Shown here in pieces: positions 7,832-15,495 of a DNA stretch of 33,478 nucleotides. The DNA comes from Pseudomonadota bacterium. GTDB lineage: Bacteria; Pseudomonadota; Alphaproteobacteria; Sphingomonadales; Sphingomonadaceae. Where the stretch lies: the NCBI GenBank assembly GCA_021794525.1, contig JAJYQP010000077.1:1-33478 (forward strand). Direction: 5' to 3'. A model generated the notes under the pieces. It made no database searches. It saw only the letters and a program-made list of their open reading frames with translations, and was not told where the DNA came from. Both the position numbers and the translations under genes were made by a program. Each line of letters starts with the position of its first letter. The stretch's first letter is position 1.

Positions 7832-8593
7832 TTAGCGACCCTCACGGGCAAGATAGATCACGTCGCGCGACTGGTCCATCAGATGTTGGCCGCTGTCCAC
7901 GAACAGGGTCTGGCCGCTCGCCAACCACCCGCTCGCAAGGAACAGGGCGGCGTCGGCCACCTCCTTTGCCTGCGTCTTGCGCTTTAGGAGATTGAGGCGG
8001 TGCGAGACCTCGGTCTCTGCCTCGGTCTGGTCGTGGCTCGGCAGGATCGCGCCTGGCGCGAGATTGTAGATTCGGTCGCGCGGGTCGCGGCGCGCCTTGG
8101 TCAGCATCTGGGCGACCCCGGCGAGCGCGTGCTTGCTCATGGTATAGCTGAAGAAGTCGGGATTGGGATTGGCGAGCTTCTGGTCGGTGACGTCGATCAC
8201 CCGTCGGCCGCCGTGGGCGCTGGCGCGCGCAAGGAAGCGCTGGGCCATCAGCGCGGGCACGCGCGCGTTCACCGCCATCGCCCGCAGATTGATACCGGCG
8301 TCCAGCGCGTTGGCGTCGTCGGGTTCGAAGACCCCTGCACAATTCACCAGCACGCGCCAGTCCGCCAGACGTGCCGCAAGGTCTTCAATCATTTGCAGCG
8401 CCGCGGAGTCCTCGGCAAGGTCGCACTGGACCGTTTCGGCGGAGGGTAACTCATCGGCAAGCGCTTGCGCCGCGCCGCCCGAATCGCCGTAGTGGATCAT
8501 AACGTGCCATCCCGCATTGCCAAAGCCTCGGACGATCGCCGCGCCGATCCGGCGGGCACCTCCGGTGACGAGAACTGCGGGTCGCTGGGTCAT
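7832..8593 (-). CDS. SDR oxidoreductase, FolM / pteridine-reductase (PTR1)-like
   Basis: This short-chain dehydrogenase has 253 residues from the ATG at 8593; the frame extends to 8668 but the added residues look non-coding. TGGARRIG (10-17) is the Arg-containing NADPH-binding loop of pteridine reductases, NCAG is at 84-87, and the active site reads VTDQK...YTMSK (Y150, K154), as in FolM and PTR1 where TDQ replaces the usual SDR serine. FolM-type enzymes reduce dihydromonapterin or dihydrofolate. It is the first gene of the operon with the cytochrome b and molybdoenzyme. No strong ribosome site is visible. The substrate is inferred. Confidence 0.8.
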   Translation of the reverse strand: MTQRPAVLVTGGARRIGAAIVRGFGNAGWHVMIHYGDSGGAAQALADELPSAETVQCDLAEDSAALQMIEDLAARLADWRVLVNCAGVFEPDDANALDAGINLRAMAVNARVPALMAQRFLARASAHGGRRVIDVTDQKLANPNPDFFSYTMSKHALAGVAQMLTKARRDPRDRIYNLAPGAILPSHDQTEAETEVSHRLNLLKRKTQAKEVADAALFLASGWLASGQTLFVDSGQHLMDQSRDVIYLAREGR

Positions 8594-8636
8594 CGCGCCG
8601 GTTGAAGCACAGTTGCGCCGCCCGGCCAAACGAAAC

Positions 8637-8666
8637 GCGCCGCCGCTCCGGGTGGGGCGACGGCGC
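8637..8666 (-). terminator. Intrinsic terminator of the glycine-zipper gene
   Basis: A 30-base GC-rich hairpin, GCGCCG on one side and CGGCGC on the other with an inner 6-bp stem and a 4-nt loop, is followed on the minus strand by GTTTCGTTT. It lies about 35 bp past the glycine-zipper stop and separates that gene from the reductase operon downstream. Confidence 0.6.
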
Positions 8667-8701
8667 ATCCTGCGACCCTCAACGGGTCAGCCTGTTCGCG
8701 G

Positions 8702-9055
8702 TCAGCGGCAGCTGATTGTCCGGCCTCGATCGACCTCTCGACCCAGGAGAGCACCCGCAGCGGCACCAAGCACGGTGCCCGTCGTCCGCTCGCCGCGCGT
8801 GTCGATAGCACGGCCGATCAACGCTCCGCCGGCCGCACCGACGATCAGGCCGACCGTGCCGTCAGAACGGCGGCAATAATTGCGCCCGTCATCGCCCCGC
8901 CAGTAACGGATGCCGTTACTGGTCGTGTAATAGGTCCGCTGCTTGTCCTTGTAGCGCTTGCCATGGGCCGGTGCCCAGCGCGGCGGATCTGCGAGCGCGG
9001 CGGTGGAAGTGCCGATCATGCCGAAAGCGGCAAATGCCATCAGAGCTTTTTTCAT
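8702..9055 (-). CDS. Glycine-zipper envelope protein with signal peptide
   Basis: The 117-residue protein starts at the ATG at 9055 (MKKALMAFAAFG); the longer frame upstream does not resemble a signal peptide. A Sec signal peptide ends near residue 22 (ALADPP). The mature part has an aromatic, basic region and two Gly-zipper segments (GLIVGAAGGALIG at 69-81 and GTVLGAAAGALLG at 93-105), the pattern of 2TM glycine-zipper proteins of the RcnB/YMGG type. Two cysteines (C61, C116) could form a disulfide. The role is unknown; related proteins are outer-membrane or periplasmic. It has its own terminator downstream. Confidence 0.75.
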   Translation of the reverse strand: MKKALMAFAAFGMIGTSTAALADPPRWAPAHGKRYKDKQRTYYTTSNGIRYWRGDDGRNYCRRSDGTVGLIVGAAGGALIGRAIDTRGERTTGTVLGAAAGALLGREVDRGRTISCR

Positions 9056-9195
9056 TGTCAATTCCCCGTACGTGATTTCGCGGTTCCCATCCTGAACTGT
9101 CGAGTGTCGCCGAGGCTCCACAACCTCGGATGAACGGTCACGTTTAAGGCGAAATTAGGGATGAATCGTGCGGCGGAAGGGGACGAGCCGAAGAC

Positions 9196-9855
9196 TCAGG
9201 CCCGGATCCCGGTCAGCTTCGCGCTGGCTTTCGAGCGCCATTCAGCGGTGAGTTCCCTGCAATCGGCAAGGGCTTCGAGCAAAGCACGATCGGCCGGCCC
9301 CTTCGGCTCCGCGAGCGCCGTGAAAGTGTCGCGGACTGTATAATCGCCGCCCGTTCCCTCGATCGCCTCCAGATCATCGCCCGCCCGTGCGTCCCCTTCC
9401 TTCACGATACGAAAATACCAGCCGCAGCGCCCGGTCCGCAGGATTTCCGCCACCATGCCGCCGCGCTCGAAACGGCGCTCAATGGTGCCACAGGGCATGC
9501 GCGGCTGGCTGATCTCGAGGATTGCGCTCCCGAGCCGGAACCGCTCGCCAATCCGGACATCGGCCTCGGTGATTCCATTCACCGCCAGATTTCCGCCGAA
9601 TGCGCCCGGCTCGGACAGCAGCGGGTGATCGCCGAGCATCTCCCGCCAGTGGTCATGATGCGCCAGCGGATAGCAGTGCACCGCCATCTCCGGTCCCCCG
9701 TGATACTTGCGGTTGACCTGAGTATCGCCGTCGAGGCCGAGCGTCCCGATCCGCACCGGGCCGGCCAGGGGATGCTTGGCGATCGCCGACCGCTTGCCGT
9801 CGGCAATGAGCGCGGAGCGGCCCGTGCATAGCGCCGACACAGGCCACGTGCTCAA
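9196..9855 (-). CDS. MOSC domain protein (YiiM-like)
   Basis: MOSC domains carry a conserved cysteine and act in molybdenum-cofactor sulfur chemistry or, in YiiM, in reduction of N-hydroxylated bases such as 6-N-hydroxylaminopurine. Family stretches visible are KHPLAGPVRIG, LGLDGDTQVNRKYHGGPEMA, FGGNL, and the Cys-bearing RMPCGTIERRF. I place the start at the TTG at 9855, giving 219 residues. This TTG overlaps the stop of the upstream glycosyltransferase gene as TTGA, a coupling arrangement, and the family N-terminus (VSALCTG) begins just after it. The frame runs further upstream only as a shadow of the glycosyltransferase gene. Confidence 0.82.
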   Translation of the reverse strand: MSTWPVSALCTGRSALIADGKRSAIAKHPLAGPVRIGTLGLDGDTQVNRKYHGGPEMAVHCYPLAHHDHWREMLGDHPLLSEPGAFGGNLAVNGITEADVRIGERFRLGSAILEISQPRMPCGTIERRFERGGMVAEILRTGRCGWYFRIVKEGDARAGDDLEAIEGTGGDYTVRDTFTALAEPKGPADRALLEALADCRELTAEWRSKASAKLTGIRA

Positions 9856-11012
9856 CTTCGCCGCGCCTCGACCAGCCGCAGATAGGTGTCCGCCATGCCG
9901 CGATTGATGGTATCCCAGTCGAAGGTCTTCGCGCGCGCCTCGCCCGCGTCGCCATGCGCGCGGCGCAGCGCCGGGTCCTCGACGTAGCGCTGGATAGCGT
10001 CGGCATAGGCCGCGATGTTGCCTGGCTCGACCAGCACGCCGGTTTCCCGGTCCTTGACCAGCGTGGTCGCGCCCGTCGCGCGCGCGGCGACAACCGGCAC
10101 GCCGCAGGCCATCGCCTCCAGCGTGACATTGCCGAAGGTTTCCGTTATCGAAGGGTTGAAGAACACGTCCATGCCGGCAACCCATCGGCCCAGTTCGGCG
10201 CCCATCAGATAACCGGCGAAGCGCGCCTCGGGCACCTTGTCGGAGAACCACTCCCGCGCCGGTCCGTCGCCGAGGACCAGCACCTTGTGCGGCACGCCGC
10301 GTGTGGTCAGCTCATTCATCGTGGCTGCGAATTCGGGCAGCCCCTTTTCCATCACCACCCGGCCGAGGAAACCGATCGCCACTTCGTTGTCAGCGATGCC
10401 GACCGAGCGGCGCAACTCGGCATCGCGCACCTGCGGATTGAAGATCGTGCGATCCACGCCGCGCGACCAGATGCCGATGTCGCGATGCATCCGCTGTTCG
10501 CGCAGCACGTCCACCATGCCGTCGGAGGGCGCGACCAACGCATCGCAGCGCCGATAGAGCTTGCGCAGCCAGGCCTCGACCACGGGCTCGAGGAAGCCGA
10601 CGTGGTAGTACTGCGGATAGGTCTCGAAGCGGGTGTGGACGCTGGCGAGCACGGGCACGCCGTGATCGCGCGCCCATTTCGCCGCCTGCCGCGCGGCCCG
10701 GTCGGGGCTCGCGAGGTGGACGATGTTGGGCCGGAACGTTTCGAAGGCCTCGCGCACCCGGCCCATCAGACCGATGGGTATGCGGTACTCGCCGCGACCG
10801 GGGATCGCGACGGACCGCAGCGAGACGATCTCGCCCGGCTGCTGGACCTGCGGGTTGTCGACCGTGGGGCAGAATATGCGAACCTGTGCCCCTTCGTCGA
10901 GAAGGTGCTGCACCAGCCGCCCGAGCGCCTGCGTCGGCCCGTCGCGGACCATGTTGTAGTTGCCGCTGATGAGCGCGATGCGGAGGTCGGACACCTTCAT
11001 GGCAGGGCCCAT
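9852..11012 (-). CDS. GT4-family glycosyltransferase
   Basis: This 386-residue GT-B enzyme probably adds a sugar from a nucleotide sugar to a lipid or glycan at the cytoplasmic face of the membrane. The N-terminal acceptor domain has SGNYN and an HTRFETYPQYY region. The C-terminal donor-binding domain has GFLGRVVMEKGL and the E-x7-E motif in ETFGNVTLEAMACG (E291, E299). It most resembles the mannosyl- or sulfoquinovosyl-type lipid glycosyltransferases, but the sugar and acceptor cannot be read from sequence. A second ATG at 11000 (MKVSDLRIA) is an equally good start, as neither has a clear ribosome site. It is divergent from serC and coupled to the MOSC gene. Confidence 0.88.
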   Translation of the reverse strand: MGPAMKVSDLRIALISGNYNMVRDGPTQALGRLVQHLLDEGAQVRIFCPTVDNPQVQQPGEIVSLRSVAIPGRGEYRIPIGLMGRVREAFETFRPNIVHLASPDRAARQAAKWARDHGVPVLASVHTRFETYPQYYHVGFLEPVVEAWLRKLYRRCDALVAPSDGMVDVLREQRMHRDIGIWSRGVDRTIFNPQVRDAELRRSVGIADNEVAIGFLGRVVMEKGLPEFAATMNELTTRGVPHKVLVLGDGPAREWFSDKVPEARFAGYLMGAELGRWVAGMDVFFNPSITETFGNVTLEAMACGVPVVAARATGATTLVKDRETGVLVEPGNIAAYADAIQRYVEDPALRRAHGDAGEARAKTFDWDTINRGMADTYLRLVEARRS

Positions 11013-11089
11013 AGCAATTCATTCCGCTTTTGCGAGAGCGGGAGCGAACCCGGCCTTGCACCGCTTCGTCGCGGCAACTCCATTTCGAA

Positions 11090-11117
11090 TTGACACGCTG
11101 CACTGCAACATTATGTG
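11090..11117 (+). promoter_or_regulatory. serC promoter (sigma-70 type)
   Basis: TTGACA (11090-11095) and TATGTG (11112-11117) are separated by 16 bp, about 55 bp upstream of the serC start. The short leader has a GC-rich dyad (GGCCCCGGGCC) just after the -10 box and a GAGGAGAG ribosome site before the ATG. Confidence 0.6.
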
Positions 11118-11173
11118 CGGCCCCGGGCCACGCGGTCCCAACGCCGCGCGTGCTCTCTGCGAGGAGAGACTAC

Positions 11174-12298
11174 ATGACTGAACTTACCCGCCCGGGCATC
11201 AAGCCCGCGCGCCCCTTCTTCTCTTCCGGTCCCTGCGCGAAGCCGCCGGGCTGGGCGCCCGAGAAGCTTGCCACCGGATCGCTTGGCCGCTCGCATCGCG
11301 CGAGGATCGGCAAGGCGCGCCTGGGCCTCGCCATCGATCTTATCCGCGAGGTGCTGGAGGTCCCCGACACGCACCGGATCGGCATCGTGCCGGGTTCGGA
11401 CACGGGCGCGGTGGAGATGGCCATGTGGACGATGCTGGGCGCTCGCCCGGTGACGACGCTGGCGTGGGAAAGCTTCGGTGAGGGCTGGGTGACCGACGCC
11501 GTCAAGCAGCTGAAGATCGATCCCATCGTGATCCGCGCCGACTATGGCCAGCTACCCGACCTCGGCCAGGTCGACTGGTCGACCGACGTGATCTTCACCT
11601 GGAACGGCACCACCAGCGGGGTCCGCGTGCCGGATGGCGACTGGATTGCAAGCGACCGGCAAGGGATCTGCATCGCGGACGCAACCAGCGCGGTGTTCGC
11701 GCAGGACATTCCGTTCGACAGGATCGACGTCCTGACCTTCAGCTGGCAGAAGGTGCTGGGAGGGGAGGGCGCGCATGGCGTCCTGATCCTCGGCCCTCGC
11801 GCGGTCGAGCGGCTGGAAAGCTACACGCCCGAATGGCCGCTGCCCAAGGTCTTCCGCCTGACGAGCAAGGGCAAGCTGTCCGAAGGCATCTTCAAGGGCG
11901 AGACGATCAACACCCCGTCGATGCTGGCGGTCGAGGATGCGATCTTCGCGCTCGAATGGGCGAAGTCTATCGGTGGGCTTGCCGCGATGAAGGCGCGGGC
12001 CGACGCCAATGCCGCCGCGCTCGACCGGATCGTGCAGGAACGCGACTGGCTCGGCCATCTCGCCGCAGACCCCGCCAGCCGCTCCAACACCAGCGTCTGC
12101 CTGACGGTCGAGGGTGCCGACGAGGCGCGTATCAAGGCCATGGCCAAGCTGCTCGAGGACGAGGACGCCGCCTATGACATCGCGGGCTATCGCGATGCCC
12201 CGGCGGGTCTGCGCATCTGGTGCGGCGCCACGGTCGAGACCGCCGATATCGCGGCGCTCGGCCCCTGGCTCGACTGGGCCTACGCGGCGACTGCCTAG
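11174..12298 (+). CDS. serC: Phosphoserine transaminase
   Basis: This PLP enzyme converts 3-phosphohydroxypyruvate and glutamate to phosphoserine, the second step of serine synthesis, and also acts in the PLP pathway. The 374-residue protein is the longer alphaproteobacterial form. It has the N-terminal RPFFSSGPCAKPPGW, the cofactor region GSDTGAVE, and the PLP lysine in TFSWQKVLGGEG (K193). The ATG at 11174 follows GAGGAGAG; the frame upstream of it is non-coding. serA, the enzyme one step earlier in the pathway, follows 93 bp downstream on the same strand. Confidence 0.95.
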   Translation: MTELTRPGIKPARPFFSSGPCAKPPGWAPEKLATGSLGRSHRARIGKARLGLAIDLIREVLEVPDTHRIGIVPGSDTGAVEMAMWTMLGARPVTTLAWESFGEGWVTDAVKQLKIDPIVIRADYGQLPDLGQVDWSTDVIFTWNGTTSGVRVPDGDWIASDRQGICIADATSAVFAQDIPFDRIDVLTFSWQKVLGGEGAHGVLILGPRAVERLESYTPEWPLPKVFRLTSKGKLSEGIFKGETINTPSMLAVEDAIFALEWAKSIGGLAAMKARADANAAALDRIVQERDWLGHLAADPASRSNTSVCLTVEGADEARIKAMAKLLEDEDAAYDIAGYRDAPAGLRIWCGATVETADIAALGPWLDWAYAATA

Positions 12299-12299
12299 G

Positions 12300-12380
12300 C
12301 GTCATCCCAGCGAAAGCTGGGATTGCTGGCAGCTATCTCCGACTTCAATTCAAGCGATCCCAGCTTTCGCTGGGATGACG
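12300..12380. repeat. Sphingomonad-type dyad repeat pair between serC and serA
   Basis: The arms CGTCATCCCAGCGAAAGCTG and their inverse (ending at 12380) frame about 35 bp. Each arm is itself a hairpin: CCCAGC-GAAA-GCTGGG on the left and CCCAGC-TTTC-GCTGGG on the right. The right arm ends directly at the GAGGTAAAG that serves as the serA ribosome site. A variant of the same unit lies at 24481-24559. Confidence 0.8.
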
Positions 12381-12391
12381 AGGTAAAGAAC

Positions 12392-13978
12392 ATGACCATT
12401 AAGCCCAAAGTCCTGATCTCGGACAAGATGGACCCCAATGCCGCCAAGATCTTCGAGGAGCGCGGCTGCGACGTCGATGTCATCACCGGCGAGACGCCCG
12501 AGCAGCTGATCGCCCGCATCGGCGACTACGACGGCCTCGCCATCCGGTCGGCCACCAAGGTAACCAAGGCGGTGCTCGACGCCGCGACCAACCTCAAGGT
12601 CGTGGGCCGCGCGGGCATCGGCGTCGACAATGTCGATATTCCCGCGGCATCCGCCAAGGGCGTGGTGGTGATGAACACCCCCTTCGGCAATTCGATCACC
12701 ACCGCCGAACACGCCATCGCGCTGCTGTTCGCGCTCGCCCGCCAGATCCCCGAGGCGAACGCGCAGACGCAGGACGGCAAGTGGCCGAAGAACGACTTCA
12801 TGGGCGTCGAGGTCACCGGCAAGACGCTCGGCCTGATCGGCGCGGGCAATATCGGTTCGATCGTCGCCAGCCGCGCGTTGGGCCTGAAGATGAAGGTCGT
12901 CGCCTACGACCCCTTCCTGACGCCGGAACGCGCGGTCGAGATCGGAGTCGAGAAGGCGGATCTGGAGACGCTGCTCGCCAAGGCCGATTTCATCACGCTC
13001 CACACCCCGCTGACCGAGGAGACGCGCAACATCCTGAGCGCCGACAACCTCGCCAGGACGAAGAAGGGCGTCCGGATCGTCAACTGCGCGCGCGGCGGCC
13101 TGATCGACGAGGCCGCGCTGGCCGAGGGGCTGAGGAGCGGCCACGTCGCGGGCGCGGCGCTCGACGTGTTCCAGACCGAGCCGGCCAGGGAATCGCCGCT
13201 GTTCGGCCTGCCGAACTTCATCTGCACGCCGCACCTCGGGGCGAGCACCACCGAGGCGCAGGTCAATGTCGCCTTGCAGGTGGCCCAGCAGATGGCGGAT
13301 TACCTCGTCAACGGCGGCGTCACCAACGCGCTCAACATGCCCAGCCTCAGCGCCGAGGAAGCGCCCAAGCTCAAGCCCTACATGAAGCTCGCCGAAAGCC
13401 TCGGCAGCCTGGTCGGGCAACTGGCGCGCGGCAATCTCACCCAGATCAGCATCGAGCGCGAGGGCGCGGCGGCGGAACTGTCCGGCAAGCCCATCGAGGG
13501 CGCGGTGCTGGCGGGGCTGATGCGCCGCTATTCGGATACGGTAAACATGGTCAACGCGCCGTTCCTGGCGAAGGAGCGCGGGCTCGACATCCGCTCGATC
13601 CGCCACGAGAAGGAGGGCGCCTACAACACGCTCATCCGCGTGACCGTGGCGACCAGCCAGGGTGACCGCTCCGTCGCAGGCACGCTGTTCGGCGCCAACG
13701 CGCCGCGTCTCGTCGAGATCTTCGGGGTCGGCATCGAGGCCGAGCTTGCGGGCCATATGCTCTACATCGTCAACGAGGATGCGCCGGGCTTCATCGGCCG
13801 GATCGGAAGCCTGCTGGGCGACAACGGCATCAACATCGGCACCTTCCACCTCGGCCGCCGCGAGGCGGGGGGCGAGGCGATCCTGCTGCTCAGCGTCGAT
13901 CAGCCGATCCCGCCCGAGGTGGTGAAGGCGGCCTGCGCGCTGGAAGGCGTGAAGGTCGTGACACCGTTGGAGTTCTAG
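12392..13978 (+). CDS. serA: D-3-phosphoglycerate dehydrogenase
   Basis: It oxidises 3-phosphoglycerate to 3-phosphohydroxypyruvate with NAD+, the committed step of serine synthesis. The 528-residue protein is the long type: substrate and NAD domains at about 1-310, an intervening ASB-like domain, and a C-terminal ACT domain (about 450-528, from LYIVNEDAPGFIG), usually the site of feedback control. The NAD motif is GAGNIG (150-155). The catalytic residues are R234 (NCARGG), E263 (QTEP) and H281 (TPHLGAS). The ATG at 12392 follows GAGGTAAAG; the frame upstream runs through the repeat. Confidence 0.96.
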   Translation: MTIKPKVLISDKMDPNAAKIFEERGCDVDVITGETPEQLIARIGDYDGLAIRSATKVTKAVLDAATNLKVVGRAGIGVDNVDIPAASAKGVVVMNTPFGNSITTAEHAIALLFALARQIPEANAQTQDGKWPKNDFMGVEVTGKTLGLIGAGNIGSIVASRALGLKMKVVAYDPFLTPERAVEIGVEKADLETLLAKADFITLHTPLTEETRNILSADNLARTKKGVRIVNCARGGLIDEAALAEGLRSGHVAGAALDVFQTEPARESPLFGLPNFICTPHLGASTTEAQVNVALQVAQQMADYLVNGGVTNALNMPSLSAEEAPKLKPYMKLAESLGSLVGQLARGNLTQISIEREGAAAELSGKPIEGAVLAGLMRRYSDTVNMVNAPFLAKERGLDIRSIRHEKEGAYNTLIRVTVATSQGDRSVAGTLFGANAPRLVEIFGVGIEAELAGHMLYIVNEDAPGFIGRIGSLLGDNGINIGTFHLGRREAGGEAILLLSVDQPIPPEVVKAACALEGVKVVTPLEF

Positions 13979-13980
13979 GC

Positions 13981-14115
13981 TGTATCGACATTCAGCCCTG
14001 ATGGCTTGCAAATGGCGGTTGTCCGAGCTTCCGGTGCTCACGTACTGAAATACGCTGCGCTCCGGGTCACGACCGACCACCATTTTCGGCTCGCCATCAT
14101 CTGAATGTCCACACA
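13981..14115. repeat. Palindromic intergenic element after serA
   Basis: The ends are imperfect inverted copies: CGACATTCAG with CTGATGGC and AAATGG on the left, against CCATTTT, GCCATCATCTGAATGTCC on the right. The element spans 135 bp from 2 bp after the serA stop. The centre (about 14020-14075) also pairs in part. No ORF with a start is convincing inside it. It looks like a dispersed palindromic unit, and may also end serA transcription. Confidence 0.65.
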
Positions 14116-14135
14116 GTTCGGGGTCGCCCCGCAAC

Positions 14136-14164
14136 GTCTCGACGACTTCGCTCGAAACGAACGG
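14136..14164. repeat. Half copy of the CGTTCGTGTCGAG repeat
   Basis: TCTCGACGACTTCGCTCGAA followed by ACGAACGG matches one arm of the inverted repeats at 26496-26563 and 31683-31737. The partner arm is missing here. Confidence 0.5.
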
Positions 14165-14250
14165 GGCTCTGCATTTTGAGATCAAAACCGTTCGCATCGA
14201 GCGCAGGCCCCGCTAGGGGCCGTAGTCGAGATGCCCAGCCAAGCGAGACG

Positions 14251-15360
14251 ATGACCGACCCGGACGACCTCCTGCCCGAAGGCCTCGCCGACGCGCTTCC
14301 GCCGGAAGCCGCCGCGATCAGCCGGGTGATGCGCAGCGTGCTCGATGCGATGGACGCGCGCGGATACGACCGCGTGCGCCCGCCGCTGGTGGAGTTCGAG
14401 CACGCGCTTGCGCAGCGGATGAACGGCATCTCGCCGCGACGCATGATCCGCTTCACCGACCCCGCCAGCCTGCGCACGCTTGCCGTGCGGAGCGACATGA
14501 CGGTGCAGGTCGGGCGCATTGCGGCCACCGCTCTGGCCGAAGCGCCGCGCCCGCTGCGGCTCTGCTATGCCGGCGAGGTCGCGACGATCAAGGCGGACCA
14601 GCTCGACCCCGCGCGCCAGCGCCTGCAACTCGGCGCCGAGCTTGTCGGCAGCGACGCGCTCGAGGCCGCGCGCGAGGCGGTCGAGCTCGCGGTCGAAGCG
14701 CTGGAGGCGGCTGGGCTGGCCGACATTTCGGTCGATTTCACCCTGCCGGACCTCGTCGATACGCTTGCGGCGGGTACGCTGCCGTTGCCGGCTGAAAGCG
14801 TGGATGCGGTGCGGCGTGAACTCGACATGAAGGACGCGGGCGGGCTCGCGGAGGTGGGCGGCGAGGCCTATCTGCCGCTGCTCTACGCCGCCGGGCCGGC
14901 GGGTGAGGCGCTCGACCGGCTCGCCGCCTTCGATGCCGGCAAGGCGCTCGAGAGTCGGCTCGCCGCCGTCCGCGCTATTGCCGAAGGACTGGACGGCCGC
15001 GCCCGCGTCACGCTCGATCCGACCGAACGGCACGGCTTCGAATACCAGAGCTGGCTCGGCTTCACGCTCTACGCCTCGGGCGCGCGCGGAGCGCTGGGGC
15101 GGGGTGGGACCTATATCATCCAGGGCACCGACGAGCCTGCGGTCGGTTTCTCGCTCTACATGGAGCCGATGCTGGAGGCGCTGGGCACCTTCGCCGAGCC
15201 GCGTGATACGCTGTTCCTCCCGCTCGGCCACGATCGCGAGGCAGCACGCCGCCTGCGCGCCATCGGCTGGCGGACGGTGGCCGCGGTAACGGGCGCGGAG
15301 GATGCTGCGAAGCTGGGATGCACCCACCGCCTCGCGGGGAAAGAGGCGGTCGTGCTCTAG
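14251..15360 (+). CDS. hisZ: ATP phosphoribosyltransferase regulatory subunit
   Basis: HisZ is a catalytically inactive paralogue of histidyl-tRNA synthetase. It pairs with the short form of HisG to make the first enzyme of histidine synthesis active and feedback-regulated. The 369-residue protein has the class II synthetase-like core, visible as YDRVRPPLVEFE, RFTDPASLRTLAVRSDMT and LRLCYAGEVA. It lacks the anticodon-binding domain of real HisRS, which fits its length. The ATG at 14251 follows GCGAGAC; the upstream frame covers a GGCCCC/GGGGCC hairpin (14206-14221) and repeats. hisG is not in the window. purA lies downstream on the same strand. Confidence 0.92.
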   Translation: MTDPDDLLPEGLADALPPEAAAISRVMRSVLDAMDARGYDRVRPPLVEFEHALAQRMNGISPRRMIRFTDPASLRTLAVRSDMTVQVGRIAATALAEAPRPLRLCYAGEVATIKADQLDPARQRLQLGAELVGSDALEAAREAVELAVEALEAAGLADISVDFTLPDLVDTLAAGTLPLPAESVDAVRRELDMKDAGGLAEVGGEAYLPLLYAAGPAGEALDRLAAFDAGKALESRLAAVRAIAEGLDGRARVTLDPTERHGFEYQSWLGFTLYASGARGALGRGGTYIIQGTDEPAVGFSLYMEPMLEALGTFAEPRDTLFLPLGHDREAARRLRAIGWRTVAAVTGAEDAAKLGCTHRLAGKEAVVL

Positions 15361-15372
15361 CGGGTCCTGACC

Positions 15373-15495
15373 CTAACGCATGAAGCCGAGGTCGGGCGTG
15401 GCGAAGCGGCCGATGTTCGGTGCGATCATCGCCAGCTCGCTCTCCGGCACCCCGAATCAGCGGCCCAGCATGGACATGTGCTGATCTACCGAAGG
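15373..15495 (-). pseudogene. C-terminal remnant of a DUF1501 family protein
   Basis: The minus strand reads VDQHMSMLGR, a TGA stop (15457-15459), then FGVPESELAMIAPNIGRF and ATPDLGFMR with a final stop at 15373. This matches the end of DUF1501 proteins, which run ...LxRWFGVxxxxLxxxxPNxGRF...DLGFM. The internal TGA stands exactly where the family has Trp (TGG). No start codon or upstream part remains: a stop occurs in frame at 15499. It is about 40 codons of a dead gene, convergent with hisZ and 12 bp from its stop. Confidence 0.65.

Noticed and set aside
11118..11173. Riboswitch or serC-type leader motif in the serC 5' region
   Set aside because: The leader is only about 50 nt and shows just a short GC dyad; I cannot match it to a known motif.
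12350..14197. Minus-strand frame of 615 codons opposite serA
   Set aside because: It is a shadow of serA extended through the repeats on both sides, with low-complexity content and no motif.
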